A DNA stretch of 56,386 nt from Candidatus Gastranaerophilales bacterium (GTDB taxonomy: Bacteria; Cyanobacteriota; Vampirovibrionia; Gastranaerophilales; Gastranaerophilaceae). This document shows, in pieces, positions 8,204-18,014 of this stretch. Location: the NCBI GenBank assembly GCA_944325515.1, contig CALVAO010000014.1, positions 1 to 56,386 of the forward strand. The letters run 5' to 3'. Position 1 is the first letter of the stretch, and each line of letters opens with the position of its first letter. A model generated the notes under the pieces. It saw nothing but the letters and a program-made list of their open reading frames with translations, made no database searches and was not told the origin of the DNA. Made by a program: the position numbers and the translations under genes.

Positions 8204-9088
8204 TTATCCTTCAAAATTATTTGTTATAGTGTGAATATACTCGAGTATTTGAGAGAAATACGCAAGATCTGAATCACCATTCAATATAATATCAGCTTCT
8301 GCCCTATATGGTTTTACATACTTTTCACCGGCACCCAGTATGTATTCCCAATGTTTTTTAGCATTCTCTAAATCTTGATTGCGTTCAGTGTAAGCCCGTT
8401 TTAAGAATCTGTCACGTCTTATATCTAAATCCGTTTCTATATAAACTTTTATATCATATATATCTTTGTTATCACCGTACATAGAAGCCATACCTTCCAC
8501 AACTACAATCTTATTTGAAGGTATGTGCTTTGCCTTAGGAACAGAAACTCCGGTTCCATTGAGTAAATACTCCGGAGAATAAATATCTTCACCATTTGAA
8601 ATTTTTTCTAAATCTTCTTTCAAGACTTCCAGCTGAAAATTATTAGGTGAATCCACATCATAACCATTGTCGCGCAGATTATCAAATGTGCCGTATTCTT
8701 TAATAAGTTCTGATATATCATTAAAGTAGTTATCAGTCGTTAATATTGTTACAGGCATATTAAAACGATTTATAACATTTTGAATTTCTCTGCAAATCGT
8801 TGATTTACCAGATGCAGATTCGCCTGTAATACCTATCATTATTCTTTTTGATGGATTTTGTATAAGCCTTCTAGAGAACTTTTGAATAAAATCATACCGA
8901 ACCTCAATAAAAATCGGTTCGGCAGCTTTGTTATCATATGATAAGACTTGTTTAAATTTTGATTGCAGATAAAACGCGAGAAGTTCACGTCCCGTTTTCT
9001 GATTAAAATCCGGTTTCATAATTTTATCAGAGGCGGTCAATTCTTTTTCTATTAAGTGGGAAAACCCTGTTTTATCTTCTTCTGTCAT
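8204..9088 (-). CDS. Uridine kinase / phosphoribulokinase family P-loop kinase
   Basis: A 294-residue cytoplasmic kinase. The Walker A motif GESASGKST lies near residue 87, followed by the family's TTDNYFND acidic motif, VVVEGMASMYG (lid/Walker B region) and RRDRFLKRAYTERNQ. These are features of the uridine kinase family, which phosphorylates uridine and cytidine in pyrimidine salvage. It carries about 80 extra N-terminal residues compared with a typical 210-residue Udk, so the substrate may differ. A -10 box TATAAT (9111-9116) and GGAAGA precede the ATG, giving a promoter of its own after the TPR gene. Confidence 0.82.
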   Translation of the reverse strand: MTEEDKTGFSHLIEKELTASDKIMKPDFNQKTGRELLAFYLQSKFKQVLSYDNKAAEPIFIEVRYDFIQKFSRRLIQNPSKRIMIGITGESASGKSTICREIQNVINRFNMPVTILTTDNYFNDISELIKEYGTFDNLRDNGYDVDSPNNFQLEVLKEDLEKISNGEDIYSPEYLLNGTGVSVPKAKHIPSNKIVVVEGMASMYGDNKDIYDIKVYIETDLDIRRDRFLKRAYTERNQDLENAKKHWEYILGAGEKYVKPYRAEADIILNGDSDLAYFSQILEYIHTITNNFEG

Positions 9089-9127
9089 ATTTTTCTTCCG
9101 ATATTCTTAGATTATACAACGAAAAAA

Positions 9128-10720
9128 TTAAGACTCAAATAATTCACTAATTTTTTCTGCTATATCTCTGGGGTCAATTTCTTGTGTAATTTTATTGATA
9201 TCTTGAGCCATTTGATACAATTTTGCAGCCTCTACTTTATCACCTATTATAGAAATCGCACGTGCAAGGTTAAAATGAGCAAGTGCGTAGTTTGGATTCG
9301 CATCTACAGCCTTTTTGAATAGCTCTATCGCTTTATTAACCCTGCCTAAATCATCAAGATAGATTACTCCAAGGTTATTATATGCAATATCATATTTATC
9401 ATTATACTTAATAGCAAGCTCATAAGACTTAATAGCTTCTTCACTATCGCCTTTACCCCAGTATAGAAATCCTAGATTACAATGAATCTTTGCATTATGC
9501 GGCTGAAGTTCGAGAGCTTGTCTATATACAGCAAGTGCGTTATTATAATCTTCTTTGTCATAAAATGCACTGCCTAAATTTACGTAAATATCAATATCTT
9601 CCGGAGTTAAGACATACGCAGTTTGATATGCAGAGATTGCAGCATCCGGGTCTGATTTGTTCTCTTGATATACAAACCCCATTGTCTGCGCAATAACACT
9701 TGTCCATGATTTATTGGGATTAAGAGTTATTGCTGTTTGATAATTTGAAATAGCAGCATCAAACTCGCCTTTTATATAGTAAATATTAGCTAGATTGGAA
9801 TACAAATCCGGCATGTTAGGAGCCATTGCAATAAGCTTATTGTATATATCTATAGCCTGGTTATAATCTCCCTGTTCTTCATATGCTCTGCATAAATGCC
9901 TATAAGCAGCTATATTGAAAGAATCCAGCCATATAGCCATTTTATATTCTGTAATTGCATCCTCAAAATAACCTGTAGATAAATATATATCTCCCAGAAC
10001 ACAATAGAGAGGAGCAAACCCAGGGGCTGTATCTATTGCTTTTTTATATAAATCAATCGCTTTATCAAAATCTTTTACTTGTATTGCATAAAAACCTTTT
10101 ACAAACAGAGGCAAAAATCTCAAATATAAAATGTTTTTTATAATATTTTCTCTTGCATTCTTATCGAAAGGTGCAAGAACTATTGAGATAAATTTTTCAT
10201 ATAAAGCCTTAAATTTAGTATGGAAATTCTTAAAAGAAGATGCATCATACAATTTATACAGCAGATAGTGAGCACTTGAAGAAGAAAATTTTGAACAAAT
10301 AATTGCAGCCTCTGCAGCATCTATTGCATCAGTAAAATGAGCCTTTTTGACAAAAGTTTCCGCCAGCATATAATAGGCATCATAATAATTATTTTTCTTT
10401 TCCAGAGCCATTGTAAAATAGTTTATAGCCTTATCTAAATCCCCTTTATAGTAAAAGGCAGTGCCTATCTTATAATATATCTCATAAGAATCAATAAGGG
10501 ATTCCATCGCCAGCTGGTATTCAGTAATTGCCTCATCAATATATTGTCCTGCATTAAAAATATCAAGATGCCATTTGACATATAAATCGCCAAGCCTTAC
10601 ATGTAATTCTGGATTTGTTGGATCTTTCTGCAAATCCAGACGGCAGCGTTCTATCTGGTCAAACATTTTATTTCTTGAATTATTTCCATGCTTAGCATCA
10701 TTTTCAATTAACTTTTTCAT
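9128..10720 (-). CDS. Cytoplasmic TPR-repeat protein
   Basis: A 530-residue protein built almost entirely of tetratricopeptide repeats, about twelve in all, many close to consensus (GDLDKAINYFTMALEKKNNYYDAYYMLAE; ALYRQALELQP-like units; YNNLGVIYLDDLGRVNKAIELFKKAVDANPNYALAHFNLA). There is no signal peptide. It follows the PilZ-like gene by 8 nt with AGGAA before the ATG, so the two are co-transcribed. It is probably an adaptor; no catalytic motif is present. Confidence 0.85.
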   Translation of the reverse strand: MKKLIENDAKHGNNSRNKMFDQIERCRLDLQKDPTNPELHVRLGDLYVKWHLDIFNAGQYIDEAITEYQLAMESLIDSYEIYYKIGTAFYYKGDLDKAINYFTMALEKKNNYYDAYYMLAETFVKKAHFTDAIDAAEAAIICSKFSSSSAHYLLYKLYDASSFKNFHTKFKALYEKFISIVLAPFDKNARENIIKNILYLRFLPLFVKGFYAIQVKDFDKAIDLYKKAIDTAPGFAPLYCVLGDIYLSTGYFEDAITEYKMAIWLDSFNIAAYRHLCRAYEEQGDYNQAIDIYNKLIAMAPNMPDLYSNLANIYYIKGEFDAAISNYQTAITLNPNKSWTSVIAQTMGFVYQENKSDPDAAISAYQTAYVLTPEDIDIYVNLGSAFYDKEDYNNALAVYRQALELQPHNAKIHCNLGFLYWGKGDSEEAIKSYELAIKYNDKYDIAYNNLGVIYLDDLGRVNKAIELFKKAVDANPNYALAHFNLARAISIIGDKVEAAKLYQMAQDINKITQEIDPRDIAEKISELFES

Positions 10721-10728
10721 TTTTATTC

Positions 10729-11331
10729 CTAGTCAAAATTATTACTATATAAATACATGTAATACAACAGGTTCTGACGATCCTCTTCTGTCATATTTGA
10801 ATACACTGCGGTATATTCATTGTCATACACAGGATCAACTTCTGAAATAGTTCCTCTAAAATTTATTGTACCATAAGATTTTGGAAAAACTATCTCACAA
10901 TCATAAGCTTCACCTACTTGAAAAGTTCTATCACTGTAAAATTTTACGAACTCTGTCGATAATATAAATGTTCTAAACTTATTAACTTCCCCGTCAATTT
11001 GAATATTGAGAGTTTCCATTGCATTGACAACCGGTATTTCATTATTTGGAGTTAATTTCATTGCATTATAATCAAGTTCTACGGAAAATTCATCTTCCAA
11101 CGGAGAAGAAATGACAACAGTATTGAAATCAACTGTACCCAATTTTGAAAAAACTTTTGCTGTTAAAGGACAGCCAACAGCCAGATATTCAATATATCTC
11201 ATAAAATACTGCGGTAAATCAATTACCAGTCTGTCATCAAAAACAGTATTTATAACACAAGCTATCTCTACTAAATTACCGTCTTTTTCAAAATATATAT
11301 TTACTTTCTGTCCAGATTTTAATAAATCCAT
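10729..11331 (-). CDS. PilZ/YcgR-like protein lacking canonical c-di-GMP motifs
   Basis: A 200-residue protein with two beta-rich halves. The first half (KSGQKVNIYFEKDGNLVEIACVINTVFDDRLVIDLP) resembles the N-terminal YcgR-type domain. The second ends in MTEEDRQNLLYYMYLYSNN, like the closing helix of PilZ domains. The PilZ RxxxR and D/NxSxxG motifs that bind cyclic di-GMP are not evident, so this is either a divergent or a non-binding form. It lies 8 nt upstream of the TPR gene. A TATAAT sits 7 nt before the ATG with no ribosome site, so the mRNA may be leaderless. The family call is tentative. Confidence 0.5.
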   Translation of the reverse strand: MDLLKSGQKVNIYFEKDGNLVEIACVINTVFDDRLVIDLPQYFMRYIEYLAVGCPLTAKVFSKLGTVDFNTVVISSPLEDEFSVELDYNAMKLTPNNEIPVVNAMETLNIQIDGEVNKFRTFILSTEFVKFYSDRTFQVGEAYDCEIVFPKSYGTINFRGTISEVDPVYDNEYTAVYSNMTEEDRQNLLYYMYLYSNNFD

Positions 11332-11338
11332 ATTAAAT

Positions 11339-11344
11339 ATTATA
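11339..11344 (-). promoter_or_regulatory. -10 box 7 nt from the start codon (apparent leaderless mRNA)
   Basis: TATAAT on the minus strand ends 7 nt before the ATG at 11331. This would place transcription start on or next to the A of ATG. No purine-rich ribosome site is present. Confidence 0.55.
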
Positions 11345-11397
11345 TATTAACAGCACTTAATAAACAACAACAATTAACTACTTTAAACAGACTATCT

Positions 11398-14300
11398 TTA
11401 GTATGGCAATTTTTCTATAAAATCCGGAACCTTTGTATTATCTTCGGGCACATCTTTCTGCCTGTAAGATTTTTCGGTATAAGAAATCCAATTAAACAAC
11501 AAAACAGAGCTTGGTTTATCAATAATACCATTAATAATGCTTCTGAATTCTTTAGTATTTTTAACAGGCAGAGGCGGCAGCATGTCGAAATCCTCCGGCA
11601 AAATATTATATTTACTATCCTCACCTGTCAGCATAACCATTAGCTTATTCCAGGAGAAATCACCAAAGGCACCAAGACCGGAAACAATCTCATCTGAAAG
11701 TCTGCCAAGAACTACTAATTTCGCATAATCGGTCGATGTATTATAGAAACCTTTTATAAATAAAGTCATTAAAGGACCTTGTGATTGCAGCATCTTTATA
11801 TTAGCAATGCCATCCTTTAAGGAGATATCACCGCGCAAGTATTTAAACAGACCGGTATCTTTTAATATTATTGCCCTTGTCACAACACTTAAAGATGTTC
11901 TGAGCATATTATCCGCAATAACATTTTGTGCATATAAAAGATGTTCCAGTTTACCAAGAGTCCCCATTCTGCCGTTATGCACGATAAATTTTATATCTCC
12001 ATTTAAAGATTCTTTTGAGCTTAAATTGCCGGATAAGTTTGTATCAAAATCCATAACTCCGCTCACAGTATCCTTTTTTAAGGAAATAATATCAAAAATC
12101 GGTGCAGCACTTACACCTCGCGCCTGCATATCAGTTTTAAAATGTTCATCTTTTAAATTAAAATCCAAACTGCCTGCAAGCTTCCCATTAAACATTTCTG
12201 AAGAAATGTTCTTTAACATTAGAACATTATCTTTCATTTTAAAATCTGCGGTGACCGCATCCATATGAAGAGGTGAACCATATATTGAAGCTAACGCTTT
12301 TTCTGCATAAAACTTGCCTTCATTTATACGAACGGGATATAGCTTCAAAACCGGACTGTCTTTATACATAAGTAAAGTATCAGTATTAATATATTTTGAT
12401 TTTATACTTATATTCTTTACAAGAATTTCTTTTGCTATATTCGTCGATAATGTTGCATTAATTCCGGAAGCTGAATCTGCAAGCTTCACCAGCGGAGCAT
12501 TTATTACTGCAACATTCTTGTTGAAATCTATTACCATATTGTTAACAGAAAGCTGTAAAAATTGGTTTATTAAATTTTGTATGCTTATTTGACCCACAAT
12601 ATCGGGCTCATTAAATTTCCCATTAACAAAAATATCACCTCTCAGCTGCGCAACTGTATCCATGAATGTCAAATTAAGCTGCTGCGGTATAAATATTCTA
12701 ATATTTTTAAATACCGGCTCTTTAAAATTTTCAATATTGCCGGAAACAATAATCTTCTTTTGACCTTTAATATTTGCTTTAAAATCATCTTTTAACGTTC
12801 CGTTAAATGATGAAACGCTTAAATCCTCAATTTTTAGTGTATTATTTTCAAATTTTGAAAATAAATTCACAATAGAAGGCTCATCTAATATCATTGCTTT
12901 TTCCATTATTATCTGGCATATGATATTCTGAGTTTCTCTAGTTCCGTTTACATTAAGTTTTAACGGATATACCGCTGGAGCAATCTTGATATTTTTTATA
13001 TCTCTTGAATTGATAAAACCGTTTAAGTTTATATTATATATAATATCATTTGATAAATAATTGCTGATTTCTGCCTTAAGTTTTAATCTTGAATTAGGCA
13101 TAAAAATATTCGTTTCCGGAATTTTTATAAATTCACGCTCTATATATGTCTTTAATAGAGGCAGCTTTATCAATTCCGTATTTGAAGTCAAAATCGCAAT
13201 ATTGCTTATGTATGCAATATTGTTTTTTTTTGTATCAATTTTAAGAGATGAAAATGATAAACTTTTATCAGCGTTAACAGCCTTAAAATTATCTATTTGC
13301 AGATTTTCGTTATGAATAGGATTGTCAAAAGTTCCGCCTATATTAGCAACAAGAGATGCTACACCATTTTTAACTCCCCAGCTTACAGGACACATGTGTT
13401 TTAGCTCAACCTTATTCATAACAAGTTCAATATCAATATTTTTGTCGATTTTACCCTTTACCATTATTGGCGCTTTATTAACGTATCCAACCGCATTTAA
13501 AATATCAATAGTGTTATTTGAAAAATCGATGTCTGCACTTATATTGTTAACATCAAGTCCGCTTGCTTTAACAGAAGCATCAGACACTTTTAAGTAACCG
13601 GATGATTTTATTTTATTTAAATCACCTTTTATATTAAAATCTGCTTTTAGGCTGCCGTTTATACTGTCAAGACCTTTAAAAACAGAGTAATCAGCAAAAA
13701 GTTTTACTTTCTTGTATAAATCGTCCAATTTTATCGGGTCTGTTTTTACTTTTAAATCTAAACTGCGTTTTTTAGAATTATTTACAATACCTTCTATATA
13801 TAACTTTTTATCAGCCGAAGCATATATGTTAGACAGTACTCCTATCTTATCGCCTAAAAAAGTAAGATAAATGAAACTTTTTGGATTTTTTCTTTCCGGA
13901 TCTAATACAGATATATTGTCAATATTTACAAGCCCCGATACCTGCATGATTCCATTAATATTATTATAAATTTTCAGATCTGCAATAATATCTGAATGAA
14001 AATCCAGAGTTTCCAATTGTTTTATAAAGTTTTCTACATCAAATTTCTCTGCAGCTTTTTGGTCAAGTTCTATATTTGGTTCTATCGCTAAATCATATGA
14101 TAAATATTTTTTGTCATTAATAAAAAATTCGCCAAGAGATTTTAACTTAAAATTTTTATATACTTTTAACTTATTAAGCTCCGCCGAAGAGCCTGCAAGC
14201 TTGTAATGCTTATCAGTATCAGCATTATAATAATTTATACAATAAGAATTCAAAGCAATATCCGGAGTATCATCGAACTCTTTACCTGCCAGTTTATTTA

Positions 14301-14664
14301 AAAATTTATTTAAATATTTATCACGGGAGCTTATTTTTACAATTAGTTTGTCCGCATAAAGTCGTTTTACTACAACATCATTTTTTACAAGAGCCGACCA
14401 CGGTACAAAAAATCTAACATTGTCAAACTGAGCAAACTTTTGTCCATCCTCGTACATCATATGCATCATTGGAGCTTTAAGTTTTAAAGACGGTCCAACT
14501 CTTAAAATTAATTTTTCTATATGTATATCTATACCCAGATCTTTTGTCACCTGCTCTTCTACAGCTGGAATAAGTCTTGTTGCATTAATCGGTATAAAGC
14601 ATATTGATATGCAGAACACAGCAAAAAATAACACCCCTATTACAGCTTTTTTATATTTTTTCAT
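11398..14664 (-). CDS. AsmA/YhdP-like inner-membrane-anchored protein
   Basis: A 1088-residue protein with one N-terminal membrane anchor (about residues 7-26) and a very long beta-rich body in the periplasm. AsmA-family members form hydrophobic bridges linked to phospholipid transport toward the outer membrane. Typical features are the opening FIPINATRLIPAVEEQVTKDLGI, repeated short beta stretches, and a C-terminal AsmA-like region (NGRMGTLGKLEHLLYAQNVI, GLGAFGDFSWNKLMVMLTG). It starts 2 nt after the stop of the ABC ATPase gene (TAAGTATG), so translation is coupled. Its presence argues for a diderm envelope. Confidence 0.82.
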   Translation of the reverse strand: MKKYKKAVIGVLFFAVFCISICFIPINATRLIPAVEEQVTKDLGIDIHIEKLILRVGPSLKLKAPMMHMMYEDGQKFAQFDNVRFFVPWSALVKNDVVVKRLYADKLIVKISSRDKYLNKFLNKLAGKEFDDTPDIALNSYCINYYNADTDKHYKLAGSSAELNKLKVYKNFKLKSLGEFFINDKKYLSYDLAIEPNIELDQKAAEKFDVENFIKQLETLDFHSDIIADLKIYNNINGIMQVSGLVNIDNISVLDPERKNPKSFIYLTFLGDKIGVLSNIYASADKKLYIEGIVNNSKKRSLDLKVKTDPIKLDDLYKKVKLFADYSVFKGLDSINGSLKADFNIKGDLNKIKSSGYLKVSDASVKASGLDVNNISADIDFSNNTIDILNAVGYVNKAPIMVKGKIDKNIDIELVMNKVELKHMCPVSWGVKNGVASLVANIGGTFDNPIHNENLQIDNFKAVNADKSLSFSSLKIDTKKNNIAYISNIAILTSNTELIKLPLLKTYIEREFIKIPETNIFMPNSRLKLKAEISNYLSNDIIYNINLNGFINSRDIKNIKIAPAVYPLKLNVNGTRETQNIICQIIMEKAMILDEPSIVNLFSKFENNTLKIEDLSVSSFNGTLKDDFKANIKGQKKIIVSGNIENFKEPVFKNIRIFIPQQLNLTFMDTVAQLRGDIFVNGKFNEPDIVGQISIQNLINQFLQLSVNNMVIDFNKNVAVINAPLVKLADSASGINATLSTNIAKEILVKNISIKSKYINTDTLLMYKDSPVLKLYPVRINEGKFYAEKALASIYGSPLHMDAVTADFKMKDNVLMLKNISSEMFNGKLAGSLDFNLKDEHFKTDMQARGVSAAPIFDIISLKKDTVSGVMDFDTNLSGNLSSKESLNGDIKFIVHNGRMGTLGKLEHLLYAQNVIADNMLRTSLSVVTRAIILKDTGLFKYLRGDISLKDGIANIKMLQSQGPLMTLFIKGFYNTSTDYAKLVVLGRLSDEIVSGLGAFGDFSWNKLMVMLTGEDSKYNILPEDFDMLPPLPVKNTKEFRSIINGIIDKPSSVLLFNWISYTEKSYRQKDVPEDNTKVPDFIEKLPY

Positions 14665-14666
14665 AC

Positions 14667-15695
14667 TTAAATTGCTTCTCCACTGTTTATATCAAAAAAA
14701 TACATATCTCGAACTGAAATCTTTAATTCTATTTTATCATCAACAGAATATTCTAAAGGAAGCTTTGCCATGCACTTACTTCCATTTAAATTAAAATATG
14801 CAATCCTTTCGCTTCCCGTCATTTCGATTATCTCCGGTTTTACATAGATACTCTGGCTTCCAGAAATCATTTTTTCTGCTCTAATTGCAATAGTCACAGC
14901 CCCTTCTATGTTTTTATCAGTTTCAAAATCATGTCCTGCAAGCTCAAAATGTCCTTTATCTACATTTACATCTATAAAATTCATTTGACCTATAAAACCT
15001 GCAGTAAATTTATTCTTAGGGGCATTGTAAATAACTTCGGGAGTATCTGCCTGCTGGATTTTCCCGCCGTTTAGAACTACAATTCTATCCCCCATAGTTA
15101 ATGCTTCTGTCTGGTCATGCGTAACATATATAAATGTTGTCTGCAGTTTCTGGTGCAGCCTTTTAATTTCAGAACGCATCTGAACCCTTAAGTTCGCATC
15201 AAGGTTGGATAATGGTTCATCCATTAAAAAAACTTTCGGGTTACGAACTATAGCTCTTCCTAATGCCACACGCTGTCTTTGTCCACCTGAAAGCTGTTTA
15301 GGCTTTCTTTCTAATAAATCTTCTAGATTTAAAGCTTTTGCCGTTTCTAAAACCTTGTTTTTTATTACATCTTTTTTATACCCTCTCATTTTTAAACCAA
15401 AAGCAATATTATCAAAAACACTCATGTGAGGATACAGAGCGTAGCTCTGAAAAACAAAAGCGATATCCCTGTCTTTAGGATGAATATTGTTAACAACACA
15501 ATTATCTATTAAAATTTCTCCGGACGTAATGTCTTCTAAACCCGCAATTAAACGCAAAATCGTTGACTTTCCACAACCGGAAGAGCCGACTAGCACAACA
15601 AATTCTTTATCCTTTATCTCTAAATTTATATTATCTATAATCTTTTTCTTACCATCATAGCTTTTTGTAAGATGTTTTAAAACGACACTGCTCAT
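14667..15695 (-). CDS. ABC transporter ATPase, UgpC/MalK/MsmK type
   Basis: A 342-residue nucleotide-binding subunit of the carbohydrate-import class. It has Walker A GSSGCGKST (37-45), Q-loop FQSYALYPH, signature LSGGQ (135-139), Walker B VFLMDEP (155-161), D-loop SNLDANLR and switch histidine H193. The C-terminal region from about 235 is the TOBE-type regulatory domain. No permease or binding-protein gene is nearby. Such ATPases often serve several transporters encoded elsewhere. It lies between the degenerate kinase gene and the AsmA-like gene in one apparent operon; whether it functions with AsmA is unknown. Confidence 0.88.
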   Translation of the reverse strand: MSSVVLKHLTKSYDGKKKIIDNINLEIKDKEFVVLVGSSGCGKSTILRLIAGLEDITSGEILIDNCVVNNIHPKDRDIAFVFQSYALYPHMSVFDNIAFGLKMRGYKKDVIKNKVLETAKALNLEDLLERKPKQLSGGQRQRVALGRAIVRNPKVFLMDEPLSNLDANLRVQMRSEIKRLHQKLQTTFIYVTHDQTEALTMGDRIVVLNGGKIQQADTPEVIYNAPKNKFTAGFIGQMNFIDVNVDKGHFELAGHDFETDKNIEGAVTIAIRAEKMISGSQSIYVKPEIIEMTGSERIAYFNLNGSKCMAKLPLEYSVDDKIELKISVRDMYFFDINSGEAI

Positions 15696-15711
15696 TCATT
15701 CCTCAATTAGT

Positions 15712-16797
15712 TTATGCAGGCACAATAACATTAAAACTTGTACTTTTTAATATCTGTGACTCAACCCAAACAACTCCGTTTAAAGATTTTACTAAATTTT
15801 TAACACTCGCGAGTACTATCGCACGCAAAACATTCTTCCTGTTTAATGAATCCACAATTTTATAAGGATCAAACATGTACTCTAAATCGGTTTCTGACAG
15901 AAGCAGAGAAGAACAGGATAAAGAAATCATTACATAAGGCATCGGTTGTAAATTTTTTGAAGCAAGAATGCTTTCATCCGGCTCGGTTATACTAATATTA
16001 ACTTCACCTATATCAATAGATTTCAAAATAACCTCTAATATATTCTGCAAGATTGTTTTTAAAATAACTTCGTCAGAATTGATAACTTTTTTTAAATTTT
16101 CAGCTTGAGAAATGTTTATTTTGACATCTTTTCCCTTATATAACTGTTCGTTAAAGCGTACAACCGTAGAAGTCAGTGCAGTCACATCAAATGCCTTAAC
16201 TTCCGGAGATTTAAGTTCTGTTTCAGTCTGCGAAAGTTCTAACAGCTTCCCGATAAAATACATTAATTCAGTAGAATTTTTATTGATAATCCGTATATAC
16301 TTTTCCTGCTGTTCAGTCATGCTTCCGCCAAGTCCGTCTGCCATTGCCTGCGAAAAACCAACAATTGATTGTATAGGTGATTTTAAATCGTTAGAAAGTT
16401 TTAGCAAGAAATTATTTTTTTCTCTGTTTACAGTTTCTATGGCTTCTTCCTCAGCTGCAATATTATTCATAGCAGGAGATACAGCATCTCTAAAATCCAG
16501 GACATACCCTTCATCAATATCTTTTGCTGTCATATCGAAGTACACTTCTCTACCAGCAAACTTTGTTATAACGGGCTTATGCAATATAACTGCATTAGTT
16601 ATCAAATTCATTGCGTTTTCAATAAAATCAGAAATATTAGATGTCAGCAGGTGCATTTTGGAAGTTTCAAAAATCTCTGCAGCTGTATCATTAACCCACT
16701 GTATCTTGCCTTCACGAGTACAAAAAATCAACGCATCAGGCAGAGATTTTTCAACATCAATAGAACTTGTTCTAAACAATATCTTTTTTATATCCAT
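15712..16797 (-). CDS. Degenerate PAS/histidine-kinase-like protein (phospho-acceptor His replaced)
   Basis: The layout is that of a soluble sensor kinase: a PAS-like domain (about residues 10-105, DALIFCTREGKIQWVNDTAAEIFE), a HisKA-like helix pair and an ATPase-like fold. The H-box that normally reads SHELRTP reads SNDLKSP, so the phosphorylated histidine is an asparagine. The ATP-binding half lacks a recognisable DxGxG G1 box. It is probably a pseudokinase. The start chosen is ATG at 16797 (361 aa) because AAGGA lies 6-7 nt upstream; an in-frame ATG at 16827 has no such site. It is followed 16 nt later by the ABC ATPase gene. Confidence 0.75.
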   Translation of the reverse strand: MDIKKILFRTSSIDVEKSLPDALIFCTREGKIQWVNDTAAEIFETSKMHLLTSNISDFIENAMNLITNAVILHKPVITKFAGREVYFDMTAKDIDEGYVLDFRDAVSPAMNNIAAEEEAIETVNREKNNFLLKLSNDLKSPIQSIVGFSQAMADGLGGSMTEQQEKYIRIINKNSTELMYFIGKLLELSQTETELKSPEVKAFDVTALTSTVVRFNEQLYKGKDVKINISQAENLKKVINSDEVILKTILQNILEVILKSIDIGEVNISITEPDESILASKNLQPMPYVMISLSCSSLLLSETDLEYMFDPYKIVDSLNRKNVLRAIVLASVKNLVKSLNGVVWVESQILKSTSFNVIVPA

Positions 16798-16923
16798 ATA
16801 TTTTTCCTTTTGTCTGTATTTTATCATAAAATTATACTATTAAAAAAAGATTAACTTTATTAAGAATTGTAATTTTTTGTATTAATATTTAAATATAAAG
16901 AAGTATATATAAAGGATTAAAAT

Positions 16924-17952
16924 ATGAAATATAAAGACTACTATGAAATTCTCGGTGTTAGCAGAGATGCTGATACTGCAGCAATAAAATCTGCATATAG
17001 AAAACTTGCGCGCAAGTATCATCCGGATGTTAATAAAACTAAAGAAGCAGAAGAAAAATTTAAAGATATAAATGAAGCTTATGAAGTCTTGTCGGATAAA
17101 GCTAAAAGACAAAGATATGACAGCTTAGGCTCCAATTGGCAGGGCGGTGCGGATTATACACCCCCTCCGGGCTTTGAAAATTTCAGTTTCAACTTTAATC
17201 AAGGCGGAGCCCAAAGTTTCGATTTCGGCGGCAGCGGTTTTTCAGACTTTTTCAGTTCACTATTCGGAGATATGATGGGCGGGATGTCCGGCGCACAGGC
17301 TGGGCAGTCATTTAACGGTTTTGATTTTAGCCAAGGAGCCGGAAGAAGTTCTGCAAGACAAAAAAGAACTGCTCAAAATAAAGCTGAGGATCTTGACATT
17401 ACAAAAAATCTTAATGTTACAGCTAAAGAAATCTTTGACGGCAAGCCTATATCTGTCACCTTTACCGACATAGAAAAATGCGGCTACTGTAATGGCAACG
17501 GTTATTGTACACACTGCGGCGGAACAGGAATTCTCTCCACCCCCAAAACTGTAAAAGTTAAACTTCCCAAGGGGGTTACTGAAGGTAAAAAAGTCCGCTT
17601 AAAAGGAGAAGGTAAAACAGATGAATACGGCAGAAAGGGAGATTTGTATCTGGTTATACATTTTAAAGACAGTGAATATGAATTCGATGGTGATAATCTA
17701 ATCAAAGAAGTTGAAATCACGCCACCGGAGGCTGTTCTCGGATGTAATAAAGAAATCAACACACTCCATGGCAAAATTAATATAAAAATCCCTGCAGGAG
17801 TTTCCAGTGGTCAATCGCTCAGACTTAAACAAATGGGGCTGCCTAAAGCTGGTGGTTATAGCGATTTAAATGCAAAAATAAAAATAATAGTACCTAAAAA
17901 TATGTCAAATGAAGTTATTGATTTGTACAAAAAAATTCAAAAACTGACATAA
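16924..17952 (+). CDS. DnaJ/CbpA-like Hsp40 co-chaperone with a reduced zinc finger
   Basis: A 342-residue J-domain protein that stimulates the DnaK ATPase and hands over unfolded clients. The J domain (1-65) contains HPD at 33-35. A Gly/Phe-rich linker follows (about 70-150). The zinc region has only two of the four usual CxxCxGxG motifs (CGYCNGNG and CTHCGGTG, immediately adjacent), so a single zinc site is expected. The two C-terminal beta domains ([38 protein letters not shown]) are complete. AAGGA precedes the ATG. dnaK and grpE are not adjacent. Confidence 0.9.
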   Translation: MKYKDYYEILGVSRDADTAAIKSAYRKLARKYHPDVNKTKEAEEKFKDINEAYEVLSDKAKRQRYDSLGSNWQGGADYTPPPGFENFSFNFNQGGAQSFDFGGSGFSDFFSSLFGDMMGGMSGAQAGQSFNGFDFSQGAGRSSARQKRTAQNKAEDLDITKNLNVTAKEIFDGKPISVTFTDIEKCGYCNGNGYCTHCGGTGILSTPKTVKVKLPKGVTEGKKVRLKGEGKTDEYGRKGDLYLVIHFKDSEYEFDGDNLIKEVEITPPEAVLGCNKEINTLHGKINIKIPAGVSSGQSLRLKQMGLPKAGGYSDLNAKIKIIVPKNMSNEVIDLYKKIQKLT

Positions 17953-18014
17953 AAAGCCTTCATACTTGACATATCCTCTATTTATAAAGAAAATAAATAA
18001 TAAATGGAGGGAGT

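Noticed and set aside
11807-12268. Open frame of 153 codons on the plus strand
   Set aside because: It is antisense to the AsmA-like gene and has no ribosome site or recognisable protein.
16112-16843. Long open frame (243 codons) on the plus strand
   Set aside because: It lies opposite the histidine-kinase-like gene, has no ribosome site and its translation is low-complexity S/L/I-rich, typical of an antisense shadow.
17953-18014. Glycine riboswitch before gcvT
   Set aside because: The gap is only 62 nt and lacks any paired aptamer core.
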